DNA of 64,000 nucleotides from Allium sativum (lineage: Eukaryota; Streptophyta; Magnoliopsida; Asparagales; Amaryllidaceae), in the NCBI GenBank assembly GCA_030737875.1, contig CM060924.1:150964197-151028196 (forward strand), read 5' to 3'. How positions within the stretch are numbered: position 1 is the first letter of the stretch; the number at the start of each line of letters is the position of its first letter. The position numbers were made by a program, and so were the translations under genes. The notes below the pieces were generated by a model, which was not told where the DNA came from, did no database searches, and worked only from the letters and a program-made list of their open reading frames with translations. Below, in pieces: positions 34,877-47,979 of this stretch.

Positions 34877-35757
34877 CTTTTCGTCCCCGAAAAGGAACAA
34901 AGTCGAATGTGGTTTGATTAATCAACTCTACGTTCGATCTGGCTTCCATTCTCCAACTTTTCAGTTTCTGAGAATTTTCCAATTCTTCAAAAATTTGGCT
35001 GACACCCTAAATTTTTGAAAAATTTCGCCATAACCTCCCCTGCACCGGGAGCCACGGGAAAATACCGAAATTGCCATATAGGACTTCTGATCTCAAAAAG
35101 AAAAGAAAGAGCCAAGCGACTAGCCAATAGCCTCATAAAATCATCATCACCCAAACAAAACAGTAAATTACATAGTAAACATGTACCTATTTGTCGGGCA
35201 AACAAATTTTATTCTCTGCTCTAGCCTCCTTGCTATGACCTGTTCAATGTAAGTACATGTATATGCAAGCAAATGCAACAAATTTTCAATAATATTCAAT
35301 ATTTGATTCAGTTAGGCTAAATGGTTCAAAATTATCAAACAAATAAACAAACAACACAAACATCAATCAATAAGTGAATTTAACGTTTCAAATTCGTAAT
35401 TTTGATATATAGTCAAAAATCATGTTTTTGATGTCAAATCACAACAAAAAATCTATCTATATTAGTTTTGGTTCTCACACAAGTCTAATGGAAATATATA
35501 GAAATCACACCTTCGTCACTCGAATATAAATTCTGACGATGAGTACTCAACCATCGGAATCATCTTCGGGCCACTAGAGTATGATTCTATATCTATCCAG
35601 TATATTAAAGCTTCGAATATACGTTCATGACGCGTATATGCAAAAACTTTATATACTCGATTGTCCAAATTCAAAATAAATAAATAATCAAATACGTTTA
35701 AAACGATTTAAATTTGCAAAACAAAATTGTTTTCATCTGAAAAATATACTCTTCACA

Positions 35758-35794
35758 CTCGTTCTAGGATACTACTGATCCTATCTCTAACGAG
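35758..35794 (-). promoter_or_regulatory. 37-nt post-PBS stem-loop, A
   Basis: Outer arms CTCGTT/AACGAG and inner arms TAGGAT/ATCCTA, fully paired, about 90 nt after the PBS. Compared with B, the fourth outer pair changes A-T to G-C on both sides, which is covariation supporting an RNA structure. Confidence 0.72.
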
Positions 35795-35883
35795 TCATTC
35801 TAATTGGATATTACTAATCCAATATCTGATGAATTCCTTCGTATGGTTCTAAGGTGTATTGTTCTCGAGCTCTGTAAACCAAA

Positions 35884-35895
35884 GCTCTAATACCA
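35884..35895 (-). other. A primer-binding site (initiator tRNA-Met, one mismatch)
   Basis: Minus strand TGGTATTAGAGC, one C-to-T change from TGGTATCAGAGC, followed by two bases and the LTR. The change is probably a decay mutation. Confidence 0.85.
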
Positions 35896-35897
35896 AA

Positions 35898-38800
35898 TGT
35901 GACGGCCTGGAATTTCGCTCGATCCGAATCAGTCGTTAAATCGATCTAGACCGTTCAAAACCCCTGATCGTTTGAGAATAGGACAAATCAGAACACAAAC
36001 AGAAGAACATTTCATTGCTATCACAACAATTCCATCAGAATTCAAGAATATACAAAGTATAAATGAATAAATTACATTCAATAAATATCAGATTACAATA
36101 CATTAATATAGCAGCGGAAAAATAATACAAAGCACAACTGAAGGTGATATACGGATACAGAGCTTCCCGGATATCATTCCAGTTGTAAACCAGGATCCTG
36201 TGAATATAAATCTGCAAAACCAAAACTACTAGCTACCCGTGTCAAAAATAGGGGCACCCAAAGTTTAGGTTAAAACAATAAACTCCAGGTCAGTCATGTG
36301 ATTGGTGTGAGAACTAAAACAGTTATAAATATTGGTTTTAAAGTTAGGTAAATCAAGGGACCACGCCGTATAACACGGAACGGGTTTCCTCCCAAGAATA
36401 CCAGTGCATAGAACAAACAGCGCAATGCTAAATAAAGAAAAATGAAGCTATTATAATACCCAGGTCCCATCACAAAATGCAACGCAAGCCAGAGGATAGG
36501 GTTTTCCCTTATAACATCCAAAGCATGTTTGATACGTTTAAAACACATTATTTGATACTATTATAGGTGTATAGTGTCAAAACAATTTCAATCATAAGTA
36601 TCAATCATAGGCGGCATAGCTACCATCTACTATGTCGCCATACTAGTTCTACAATTAAAACCGCAATACACGTATTGGAAATTGGATTTCCGTCATGAGT
36701 CGAGGCAAGGGGCAAGCTCCTCTCCGCTTCGAGACACTCTAGCAAATGGTGAGGACTATGCACTCTGGGCAGCTACTGGATCGGTTGGGTCGGTCCTCTC
36801 TTACGTTTGAGGATTAGTTATTCCTGAACACACGTTTCCCGGTCCTTACAGGCCTATAATCGAGGCGCCTCATTCCAACAACCACAAAGGTGAAAAGTAT
36901 ATAAATGTCAGGGCTGGTAAGTCACTGACACCACCAAAGCTAGAAAGAAACGTCGTGTTCTCCCTACGGCCGTATCCCTTTTTAACTCATACCGAGGTGT
37001 GAGGCTCGCGAATCCACGCTATACACAAAGTTGCCACGTAGGCCGTGCTTTGATCATCAACCACATGACTTTGCTTTTCAACAGAAGCCTTGATCCATGC
37101 AACTCAGCATGCCACGCAGGCAGTTCATGCCATGCGATTGATATCTATCGATATATAACCTCTAAGCTCATACGTCTCAGAGAATGGCATTAAGCAAGAG
37201 AATAAATTCTCCGCAGCCAAACAGATATATATTTAACAGAAATCAATCAACACAGAATAAAATCCAATGTCAGATACCCAATCCATTTACAAGTTCGTTC
37301 TAGGTCTGAACGAAACCGGAGGCACTTTCCTCGCATATGCATCGATCTCCAGGTACGTCTGGACGACCACCAACTGATTCCCTCATCTTGGGTGTACAGC
37401 ACAATCAAGATCATCAGTAATCACCCAAACGATGTGAAGACTTCCAGTCTTCAACCACCGTCTTCACCTTCGACATATCGTCGAATCAGTTATTCATAAT
37501 GGGTATAAACCCGGACTTTCCGAACAACCCGCATATATTAAAAACAAATGTTACACAAACACAACATACGCCTCATTCCAATTCAGAATATTCTTTGGGA
37601 AAGGTTCCCATTAATTTTATCCAAGATAAATTCTTTAAAATTTATCCTTTAATCTTCCTTTGGATGTCGTTTCAAACCAAATTATGGTTTTTCAAAACTA
37701 GTCGAGATTAGCGAACCACACCGAAGTAATTATTATTTTTATTTCCCAATCCCAACCTATTCATCCTACGAAGCAAAACTAGTAATACTCCATATCTAAT
37801 ACCACGGTGTTATCGGTAAAATTAATTACCATTTCACGTTCAAATCTAATTAAAGATTTGACTATCGTTTTGGAGCAAAACTGGTGATACTCCATTCTCG
37901 CTCAATTTCTAAATTTGATAATTTAGATTATCAATTCACATTTCAATCTAATTACAGATTCATTAAAACTCCTTTTACTGGGTTAAAGAACTGATGTTAT
38001 TTAAGACACACTTCACGACAAACCCAAATCACATCCTATTTATTATCGGGTTAAAGAACTAGTGTTATTTAAAACACAGTTCACGATAAACCCAAATCAC
38101 ATTCTAATTATTATCGGGTTAAAGAACAAATGTTATTTAAAACACCGTTCACGATAAACCCACAAATCAATTTTATTTAAAACCCATTTCAAATCCAATT
38201 TATTTATATAAAACTAAATGGGTTTTAATTGTAGTTCAAACTAGTTCATTTCAACAAAAATATATTTTTATCTTTTCAAATGTGGAGTTTTTCATCCCAA
38301 TTTTTCCCCAAATCATTTCTTATGATTTACACAAATTATTACTATTTTTAATAATTTTATCAAGGCCAGTACATTCGATTCCCATCAATGGCCATCGAAC
38401 TGCACTTACAGCGACCTTTTCCAAATTTGATTTGGACGTATCTCCAAATCCAACCGTTAGATTTCAAATTTCTAATATTTTTTAGAAAGCTCTTTTCGAT
38501 ACGAACCCAACGGTTCCGATTTTAGGAGAATCCGACGGTCGGATCTCCCGTAATGTCCGTTCGAAATAAATGGTCGAAATTCACGAACTGCCGCGGCGCG
38601 GCGCGTTCTATTCAGTTCATTATATTATACATATAATATATAATATATATTTTGTCGATTTCTTTTTAAAACAAATTTTATAAATAGTTTTGAATTTGTT
38701 TCAAAAACAATTTCAACCTTTATTTCAAATTCAAATCAAAATTGAATTTTCTATTTTAAATCCTTTTTACTTTCATTTCTATTTGATTTCAATTCAAATC

Positions 38801-41800
38801 GATTTTAATTCGATTCGAATTCATTTTCTTTTCAATTAAATTCAATTCGAATTCGTTTTCTATTCAATTCGAATTCATTTCTTTTTCTATTCAAATCAAT
38901 TTAAATTAGTTATATATTCAATTGAAATCAAATTCGTTTTCTATTCGATTCGAATTCAAATTGATTTTCTATCCAATTCAAATTCAATTCGTTTTCTATT
39001 CAAATCAAATTCAATTCGTTTTCTATTCAATTCAAATCAAATTCGTTATATATTCAATTGAAATCAAATTCGTTATCTAATCAAATCAAATTCAATTCAT
39101 TTTCTATTCAATTCAAATCAAATTCGTTGTATATACAATTGAAATCAAATTCGTTTTCTATTCGATTCGAATTCAAATTGGTTTTCTATAGAATTCCAAT
39201 TCAATTCGTTTTCTATTCAAATCAAATTCAATTCGTTTTCAATTCAATTCAAATCAAATTCGTTATATATTCAATTGAAATCAAATTCGTTATCTAATCA
39301 AATCAAATTCAATTCGTTTTCTATTCGATTCAAATCAAATTTCATTTCAAAATATTCGATTTCGAAATCACTTTTCAATATTCATTTTATAATGAATAAA
39401 ATCGATATATATATCGTTCACGTCAAAATGGCGTCAATCTAATCAACAAGGCTTCATATATTTCTATTTTCAAATATACTATTTCAAATATTTCTATTTC
39501 AAAATATTTCTTTTTCAAATATTTCTATTTCAAATATTTCTGTTTCAAAATATTTCTATTATCAAAATGTTTCGTTCAACACATGACTAATCTCAACGGA
39601 TGAGTACTGTCAACACGTGAACCTTTATTTTATATTGATAAAGATGTAAATTTTATTATTAAAATATTTCGTTCAACACATGACTAATCTCAACGGATGA
39701 GTATGGTCAACACATGAACCTTTATTTTTTAATGTTCTTATTTTTCCGATTGGAATGAGGCCCAATCAATTACCATATAAAGTTCATTATATGGATTCCA
39801 TACAACAAATGTATATAATAGCAACGATAAATAATCAACCATCATCCGAAGTGCACTACATTGTATAAGCATCAAATATAGATATCTAACGCTTATAACA
39901 GCCTGTCAATCAATCGATCGACATACAACTAATTATTGGGATGAGTGTATACCGTATTTTATCCCAATACCCGTGTGGGGTTTCAAACAATCAAACACAG
40001 GTTTTATTTGTGCAGTTGGGCGATGTGTAAAATTTATCGTCCCAATCAATGTCATTCAAATAGGTGTACATAAACAAACCGTCTGTTTGTAAATTAATAT
40101 TTATTTATTCACATTCACTATATTCATATTCACGTTGAAAATTATATTTTTAACGATAAAACATCTTATTTTAACATATGAATTTCTATTTAGTTCATTC
40201 TTTAAATAAAATGATATTTTTATTTTTCTAACTTATTTTAGAAAATTTCGGCGGCATAATGGCACGATACTAGAAACGGGACGAGGCCTAGCCTTATCCC
40301 CGGTCTAGTGAAGGCCCACGCCATTCACACATCAATCAAATCCATTCATTTAACCAAACAATTCAATTCAAACCAAGTAAACTAACCAACTACACATCCA
40401 AACAATTTAACAAACAAGCCATCCATGATCTGTGGATGACGGGTGTCGGGTGCTACTAAACACCGTCTGCATCCTAGTATATATATATATATATATATAA
40501 CTAGAAAAAGAAATTGACGAGTGAGAAGTTCTCACCGAAAGCTATCCCAACTTCACAACACTTCATTTATAGAAATCTTCATCTTTTTCGGCTTTTGTCA
40601 CTTTCGTTGCCCGTAGCCACTACATATATAAAAATCGAATTTTTACTTCGCTATTCAATATATAAAAATCGAATTTTTACTATGCTATTCAATATATAAA
40701 AATCGAATTTTTACTATGCTATTCAATATATAAAAATCGAATTTTTACTTTGCTATTCAATATATAAAAATCGAATTTTAACTATGCTATTCAATATATA
40801 AAAATCGAATTTTTACTATGTTATTCAACATATAAAAATCGAATTTTTACTATGCTATTCAATATATAAAAATCGATTTTTTACTTCGCTATTCATATAG
40901 GCAAAAATTCAATTTTTATCACGTTATTCTATACATAAAGATTTCGCCGTTTCAAATTTAAAGATTTCGCCTTTTCAAAAATAAATATGATATTGCTAAT
41001 ATTCCTATCATGTAAAAGTTATATTTTTAATTCTCTACATAAACAAAAATCATATTTTTACATCTTCAACATAATAAAGATTATATTTTTAATACTTTAA
41101 AAATATAAAAATCATATTTTTATAATCGTACACATAGAAAAATCATGTTTTCTATTCACAAGGAATTCATATTCAATCGAAGAACTTATTCATAGATTAA
41201 ATACATTTTTTTTATAAATCAAAGACTGAAAGAGAGAAAGAAAAACTTACAGTAAAATTTTTCTAGGGTTTCAGGAGCAAAATCGAATTGGGGGAGGGTT
41301 TTTCGGGGTTGCGGAGGTGGGGCGAAGCGTTGTCGGTCTTCCATCGTGGGGGCGCGCCCGTGTCTGGACGGGGAGACAGGGTTGCGAGCAGGTAAGGGGA
41401 AGGAGAGGAAGGAGTGGAGAAGAAGAAGGGGGGGATGCTCCGGTGAGGCGCGCGTCGGAGATAGGGGGAGGCGACGAGGGTTATCGGGGATCGATCCCGA
41501 AATATAATTTTTTTTTATTATCTGTTTCGAAATGAAGAAGAGGGGGGGGGGGCAGAGGAAATAAAGGAGAGGAAGGAGGGATTTTAATTTTTTTTAATTT
41601 ATTTAATTATTTAATTTGCAAAAAGCTGACTTTTACATACGACCTCTAAATGAGGCCCACTGCCTGTCGTCCATAGCTAATTACACTCATTCCGAACACA
41701 ATGGGAAATGTATCGTAGGCTGATTCGATAGTTACAATCAGTTTCCGTCAAAATCAACATATAACTCTATATATTGAATTTGAACACGCATTTCAATTTA

Positions 41801-42487
41801 CTGGGGTCACATACTAACTCGAAAAATTCCAGAAAAATATTTCCTAGCTTTGTATTGATGATACGGTCCTAACAAAACTAGTTTCGTCGAATTCTGAGAC
41901 CGTTGGAAAAATGGCCATTTTCCAGTCGATTAAAATTAACTGAAACTGGTCAAACGCGTTTTCCTTTGCCACGCTCACATATTGATTCGAAAAATTATGA
42001 AATTTGGAATCTAACAATAATTTGACATCACGGACCCAACAAAAGTGGTTTCGTCGAAATCCGAGGTCGTATGCAAAATTCCCATTTTTAAGGGCCTGAA
42101 TTCCATAGCGACTATTCAGAATTTTCAACTGGACATATCTTTTGATTTCCACTATGAAATTTCGATTTTTCGGATTCGTTGGAAAGATATTCAAAATAAG
42201 ATCCTATTATTTCCGGTTTCACTAAAATTCGGATTGTTTTGCACCCGGTACATTCAATTGAAGTTTGAAATCGAATTATCGAACTACCGCGCCATTTTCA
42301 ATTCTATTATAATTATAAATAAATATTTATATTCCAACGACTACGCGTATAATATATACGTTCGATTTATATTCAAAATAAATTTCTCGTCAATATTATT
42401 TAAAATAATTCATTTTAAATATTCAAAATTCGCTAAAATTGCCAAAACAAAATTTTTTAAACTGGCCCAGATTTTCGGGTTATTACA
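35898..42487 (-). mobile_element. A right (5') LTR, 6590 bp, uninterrupted
   Basis: Begins TGTGACGGCC and ends CGGGTTATTACA, followed by TSD CTACT. This is the complete reference copy of the A LTR and shows the empty site for B at 37889-37893. It contains the hairpin motif (36359-36386), 68-bp repeat (37980-38185), GC patch (38590-38605), degenerate array (38810-39340), GTGAG hairpin (40521-40535), eight 34-bp units (40625-40896) and leader cassette (41215-41560, G11 run at 41542-41552). Confidence 0.94.
40625..40896. repeat. 34-bp tandem array, A right LTR (8 copies)
   Basis: Units start at 40625, 40659, 40693, 40727, 40761, 40795, 40829 and 40863. There is one more unit than in the left LTR. 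Confidence 0.94.
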
Positions 42488-42692
42488 CTACTGATGCCCC
42501 AGTGCCCTGATTTGTCTGCTCCGGAGTGTGTGCACGCCCGCACTCCGTTAGAACCCACACTGTGCGCCAACGGTCGTCGCTTTGACCGCTTACAATCAGC
42601 CTAGTAATCGTGCCCCACCTTCCTAGTTTCAGGGTACCATGATACCTAATTGGGTTACTACTGAAATGGGTCCCCGTTAATAGGGTTTCCTA

Positions 42693-43560
42693 CAGGTTAC
42701 GTTTGTGGGCCTATACATACAGATATTACCCACCTACCCGTGATGTACTTAACCCTCCCCCCGATTCAAGCATGTTTGTTAATGGTTAAGTTTATGGGCC
42801 TATATTTACTGATATTACCCACCTATCCGATATGTACTTAACCCTCTTACTGATTCAAGCATGTTTATTTAATGGTTAAGTACGTGGGCCTATATTTACT
42901 AATATTACCCACCTACCCGATATGTACTTAACCCTCCCGCACATTATGTCATAATGGTTAAGTGTTTCTTTATTCATGTTAACATAACCCATCTACTTGT
43001 CATATTACTCTAGTTAACTGTTGCCTTCTTGTGCCAACTTAACCCTGCCACAAATTTAGTTATATTGGTTAACTGTTCTTATCAACTAAACCTTAGTCAT
43101 TCATCTTGTATTGGTTAAGTGTTCCTTTTTAACTTAACCTAACTCACGATATATATTGGTTAAGTGCTCCTATTAACTTAACCTAACCCACTTATCTAAT
43201 TAACATGCTACCAGGGTTAAGTGTTCTAAATTTACTTAACCTCAACCACTGTCTAGTTAACACATTAAATTGGTTAAGTGTATTAAATTTACTTAACCCC
43301 ACCATCTAGTCCAGTTAACATGTTATAACGGTTAATCCTTTACTTAACCTTACCCACTTGTCTAGTCAACTTGTTATAATGGCTAAGTATTTCATTAATT
43401 ACTCAATCCCTACAAATCTTGTTTCGTTAACATGTTTAAGTTGGTTAAATTTCTATATTAACCTAACCCTACACATCAGTTTAGTTAAAATGTTGAATTT
43501 GGTTAAGTATTTATTTAATTGACTTAACCCTACCAATCCTAGCTTAGCTTTAATTGTCTT
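42693..43560. repeat. GGTTAAGT...ACTTAACC array in D LTR
   Basis: Three units of about 90 bp (GTGGGCCTATA at about 42705, 42794 and 42884) are followed by about ten units of roughly 55-70 bp. Almost every unit contains GGTTAAG and CTTAACC facing each other, so each can fold into a hairpin. The right LTR copy is split by E (49170-49490 and 62490-63020). Confidence 0.85.
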
Positions 43561-43589
43561 ATTAAAGCACCAACCACTCAAATTAGACA

Positions 43590-43790
43590 GGTATTATTGT
43601 GGCTGCCTGTTTGCCGGTCGGTTCCGGGCTGTCTTACGCCACAACTCAGTCTAAGCTCGGGTCTATATTGGGCTCAATGCCTTAACCTCCCACATTGGAT
43701 AGGTATTGTTGTGATTACTGGACAGCCGGGAAGGTGCGGGCAAGTTTACATCACAACTCAATCCAACCTCGGGTTAAACATATTCGTGTT
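43590..43790. repeat. Tandem duplication of about 110 bp in D LTR
   Basis: AGGTATTATTGTGGCTGCCTG..CACAACTCAGTCTAAGCTCGGG is repeated in diverged form as AGGTATTGTTGTGATTACTGG..CACAACTCAATCCAACCTCGGG. The right LTR has both copies (63070-63260). Confidence 0.75.
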
Positions 43791-45282
43791 GTATAAATTT
43801 ACATATTTGCCTTTTAATTTTTATATGTAAATTTGTTAATAAATTAAATGCTATGGCGCACTTTCCAAGTTCATCATTCACGTTTTTGCCCCAAAACATA
43901 TTCCCAAATTATTATAATAATTCACTATAAAGTTATGCCAATTTATAGCCTTTTATTTACAATACATGCCAACTACCCAAAACCCTACTTAGGCGCGTTC
44001 ATATTAAACATCTACCAAGTCATAAATTATCATATACATTTCAACTCCAAATTTTACATAATTAACATATGGACAAGTTCTAGATTACATGCCAATTTAT
44101 ATATGTACCCAATTCTAGTCAGTTTACATATGTCCAATTCTTGCCTATTTACATGTATGCCAAGTTTATGCCATTTTACCCATATCAAGTTCTAGCCAAA
44201 ATTACATCTATCATGCCCAAATAAATCCAAATCATGATTCATGATGTAGTTATCCCAAACTATAATCTTTTTATTACAATATATGCCAGTTACCCAAGTT
44301 CATAATACATGTTTATGCCAATTATCAAGTTTACAATCGCTTTCATGTTCAAATTCCCAATTCTACTTATGCCCAATTAACATAAGCCTAATCTTTTGAT
44401 TTAATTTACATAGGCCCGAAATCGTGATTTAATTTACATGCCAATTCATGTATGCCCACTTCATGCCAAATTATTTATGCCAATGCCCAAAACTTGCAAT
44501 TTCAATTATATTGACAAAACCCAAATTTCCAATTTCATGTTATGCCATCAATTTCCACCAAACACATATATTCCACTAGGCAATATTCCAATATTTTCCC
44601 CATATACAAATCGCACGTACATCGTAGTTTAGGCCTAGGTCCGAAATTGACCAAGGTTCATCAAAAGAAAATAAATAGGGGAAGGTAGAATTTTGCATAA
44701 AAAATAAGATTAGAGAGGAAACATCATCGCAGGCATGAAGATTACAACTTAATAATAATGTCAACATGAATCAAGAAAACTGATTTACAATAGGCTGAAT
44801 AGATCATGAACTAGACATGGTAATAAAGATAGACAAGTCTCAAAACTCAAGATTCAAGAATCAACAGAAATAGATCGATAAACATACTTAAATCCAATTT
44901 CACTTTATTTCATGGCCATATTATAATTAAATATTTAGATCTGAAAATAACTAGAACTTACACAGCACGGCAAATGAATTAAGAACTGAATTTGTTGTAG
45001 AAATGTTGCGGCATTGCCGATTTACTGCATTGAATCGTTGTAGAAGTCTTAATCTTTGAATTGGATTGTGTATGAAAGATTAGGAAGTTTATTAGAGGTG
45101 GCGGCCATGATCAAGAGGTATTTCTATAGCATTTTGGTGTAAGAATGATTTGTTGTGAATTAGGTTAGTCTTAGGGTGCTTTTATTGGTGTAGGAGCTAT
45201 TTAGGACCTTTAGATCAACCCTAGAATCAATCTGGACCATCAAAACATGTCCCGGGCTTCAAAAATGGGTTCTGGACCAAAA

Positions 45283-45405
45283 CAGGCCGACCAGGTCGAC
45301 TTGTAAGGGGGGAGGTCGACCAATAGGTCGACCTCTAGGGGATAGGTCGACCCCCAGGGCGACCCCCTGGTCGACCTGGCCCCCAGATCGACCTGCCTGG
45401 TTCTG
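45283..45405. repeat. GTCGAC palindrome cluster, D LTR
   Basis: Exact GTCGAC at 45295, 45315, 45327, 45346 and 45370, with variants GCCGAC, GCGAC and ATCGAC between, in a GC-rich island about 200-320 bp inside the LTR start. GGTCGACC is self-complementary. The position fits U3. It may be a cluster of factor-binding sites or a young simple expansion. Confidence 0.8.
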
Positions 45406-45605
45406 TGCTGACTGAAATTTGCTGAATCTTCTACAGGACATAACTTCTTCATCCGGACTCCGATTTTCGAAAACTCAGACTCTGTTTCATGCAGAATTCC
45501 GAGAAGAACGCAATGGCGTAGCCTGTTTCCCTTGATTCTCATTTTAAAAATTAATTATACCTTGATTTCTTGTTTTAACTTGTTATTTAAATTCGGGTTG
45601 TTACA

Positions 45606-45630
45606 TTCTCCCCTCCTCAAAGGATTTCGT
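45606..45630 (-). other. D polypurine tract
   Basis: The minus strand reads ACGAAATCCTTTGAGGAGGG then GAGAA, next to the LTR start TGTAACAACCCG. It follows the same Gypsy pol-end phrase (CAGGACGAAAT) seen in A, B and E. Confidence 0.8.
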
Positions 45631-47042
45631 CCTGAAATCTTCAGGTTAAGAAGAATGTGTCCTACCATTCAATCATCCATCTACTCGATCATCATTCACA
45701 GGAATTAATTGTCCTTAAGAGATTTCTAATGTTGTATGAACATATGCAAGAAGTGTGTGTATATGTTCCTTGTCTAATGCAAATGATTAGGCCTGATTGA
45801 TCTTCTTAATGCAAAATATGTTTAGTGCCATGAGTTCAGCATGTATGCAAATAGTACTAGTTACATAAACACTATATTTGTGCATAAACATCCATCCATA
45901 TGCAACATCCACATTATAACACATTCAAATTCATCCATAAACGAGTATAAACACTCATGCATATGCAATATGAAAGGTGACTGAGCCGATCTAGTGCCTA
46001 ATGTGTAAATGCATCCACGAGCAACCACTAGCAACCGCTTGCAACCATCAATCAAGACATGTCTCAAACACATGTTTACATCCAATTGTTCCTACCTAAA
46101 GATATAGTCGAATGATAGAAGCAAGTAAAAACTTTGTGCCCATTAGGCAATGTCAAAACTGGAGATCTACATCACATATCTATTGATTAGGAGAAGAACT
46201 CCCTAAGCACCGGCCCTGAAGACCGAGATCAACATCAGGCTCACACCCAAAGAATTACTCAACCCAACCAATATATATGATTCTAGGAAACCTAAGCATG
46301 ATGGACTTCTTTTTAGGTCACACGGAAATCCCTTCCTAAAACCAACTCGTATCCTATAAACCCAAAAAGTTTAGTCAACCCAACGGACACCCTCAAGCCC
46401 CAACATGTATTACTAACAGATGAGTCATACTCCCTATGGGGTTTGCAACAGAAATAGGATTGAGAATAGGACCGAGAGGATATACTTAAAAGATTGCATG
46501 CAAGTAAGCTCTACAGGAAAAGAGGGATCAAGGATATAGTCTTAAAAGAGATATGATGTGCGTATCAAGTCTTCAATCTTCTAAGCCGTATTTCCTTTAG
46601 CTTAACTACATTGTGCTTTGACCGTCTTTAACTTCACAATTTCGTAGCTTCTTAATTCCTATTTCCAAAATATGAGTTGGAACTCATTTCACTGTCGCCT
46701 CTTGTTCCACTTTCACTTTTTTTCTTCTAGTATACTTGGCTCAAACATAACTACGTACTCATGGTTTCATGCAAGTTCTCCAAAATTCACTAGTGAATCC
46801 TGGATCTCGTTTACTTACTATAAGGTATTCCATGCAGAAGAACTATCTCTTAAAAACAAACAAATGCCAACCATGTTTCCAAATGTACTTACTAAGGTGA
46901 TTTTCTATAACTCATGCATAAGCGAAATGAACCATCCACCTTAGTGGCGAACACTACTCGAGCGGATTAATAAATGTATCAAGAGATTTCTAGGTAGCTA
47001 AGCATGGCAGAACCCTAAGGGTTACACTAGAATTCGGGGGCA

Positions 47043-47665
47043 TTACAAAGGCAATTCAAGAGTCTAACAATCCACTTTTCATCCTCAAGAATGGCACCAT
47101 TACTGGATAACCACTTCATCCCTAGAATCAACCCATAGCCCAAAAACATAAGCATTACTCCTAAACTCAAGACTTAGCATAGACATTCTCAAATCCAAAC
47201 AAATCATGAATAAATGAGCCGATTCCCCAATAGAATTTGAGACAAAAATGGGATCCTCTACTACGCTAGTACTAAAGTGCAGAGACTCAACTATAAAAGC
47301 AGAATTAAAAGGATGCGATGTACAAAAACAAAGTTCTAACGGGTGATAGAAAAGAAAAGCTAAACCTTTAACAGAAACGTTACCACCTCTCTTAGGTATG
47401 CTAGTAGTGAGAGCATACAATTGGCCTCTCGACGATCTTGTTCTTTGCCCTTGTCCTTGTCCTATAATACTTAACTACATGTCCCTTTTTACCATGCTAA
47501 AGATACTATCTCTTATCAAGGGTTTTATTATCCTTTCACCTTGGCATCTTTCCTTTCACCTTTTCCTCCTTCGTGGATTAAGCCATATCAACAAGTTTCT
47601 CATCCTTAGGCTTGTGTTCTTTATCCTCGTTCTTACTATCCTTGTATAGCTTGTTGACAAGTTTC
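47043..47665 (-). pseudogene. Ty3/Gypsy gag C-terminus and aspartic protease, degenerate
   Basis: Minus strand, several frames. Near 47600-47665 is an ME-AFEKLVNKLYKD-like gag tail with stops after it. At about 47467-47505 a HGKKGHVVKYY segment matches a CCHC zinc knuckle whose cysteines are replaced by Tyr or a stop. At 47396-47460 the linker GQLYALT is the usual Gypsy gag-protease join. At 47130-47396 the protease body can be followed (FNSAFIVESL, SNSIGES), but the catalytic Asp-Ser/Thr-Gly is missing. After a frameshift GMKWLSSNGAILEDEKW (about 47070-47122) matches the protease C-terminal signature. Clearly non-functional. Confidence 0.8.
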
Positions 47666-47979
47666 TCGAAAGCTACCTCCATCGCACGGCAACCCAACAA
47701 AGCTTGAAATAAGATTAGTCGCAAGTAAAACTACTCCGGCAACAGATGGAAGTTGGGCACTCCTTTGACCTCCAACATGTGTCGTACGCCTACAAAACTA
47801 TGGTGGAAAGAGAGAAAGAATAGATTCAAAGAGAGAATCAAAAGATAGTGCATATGGCTTTGGGGAATATGCCTTTCATAAAACAAAACTTTTCTTCAGA
47901 AAAATGCTTCTTTGTAAATGTTTTTTGAAAATAATTTCAGATGGTTTTTAAAAGCTTTTGCCTAGCCTGGTAACCTTCT

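Larger units (their letters stand above)
34860..35897 (-). mobile_element. A internal region, 1.04 kb, non-coding
   Basis: Between the 6.59-kb LTRs there is only about 1.04 kb. Read from the PBS it contains the 37-nt stem-loop (35758-35794), about 500 bp of unremarkable AT-rich sequence, the pre-PPT module (35018-35205), a CCTTTTCGGGGACGAAAAG fossil of the Gypsy pol end, and the PPT. No gag or pol is left. It is a minimal cis-signal vector. Confidence 0.88.
42488..45605 (-). mobile_element. D left (3') LTR, second visible segment
   Basis: Starts with the right TSD of A (CTACT) and ends GGGTTGTTACA. It aligns with 48972-49490 followed by 62490-64000 of the right LTR, so it shows the empty site of E (ATATT at 43012-43016). 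It holds the 90/62-bp array, a duplicated block at 43590-43790, TGCCCAATT-rich text at 44030-44520 and a GTCGAC cluster. From about 44520 on it has no counterpart in the window because the right LTR leaves the window. Confidence 0.92.

Noticed and set aside
34417..34917. 166-codon plus-strand frame, with a 149-codon twin at 42045-42494
   Set aside because: Both lie in the two A LTRs, antisense to the element. Conservation is explained by LTR identity. The composition is low-complexity and no domain is visible.
46672..46944. 90-codon plus-strand frame in the D internal region
   Set aside because: Opposite to the element, unlike any known Gag or Pol, and within the chance range for this composition.
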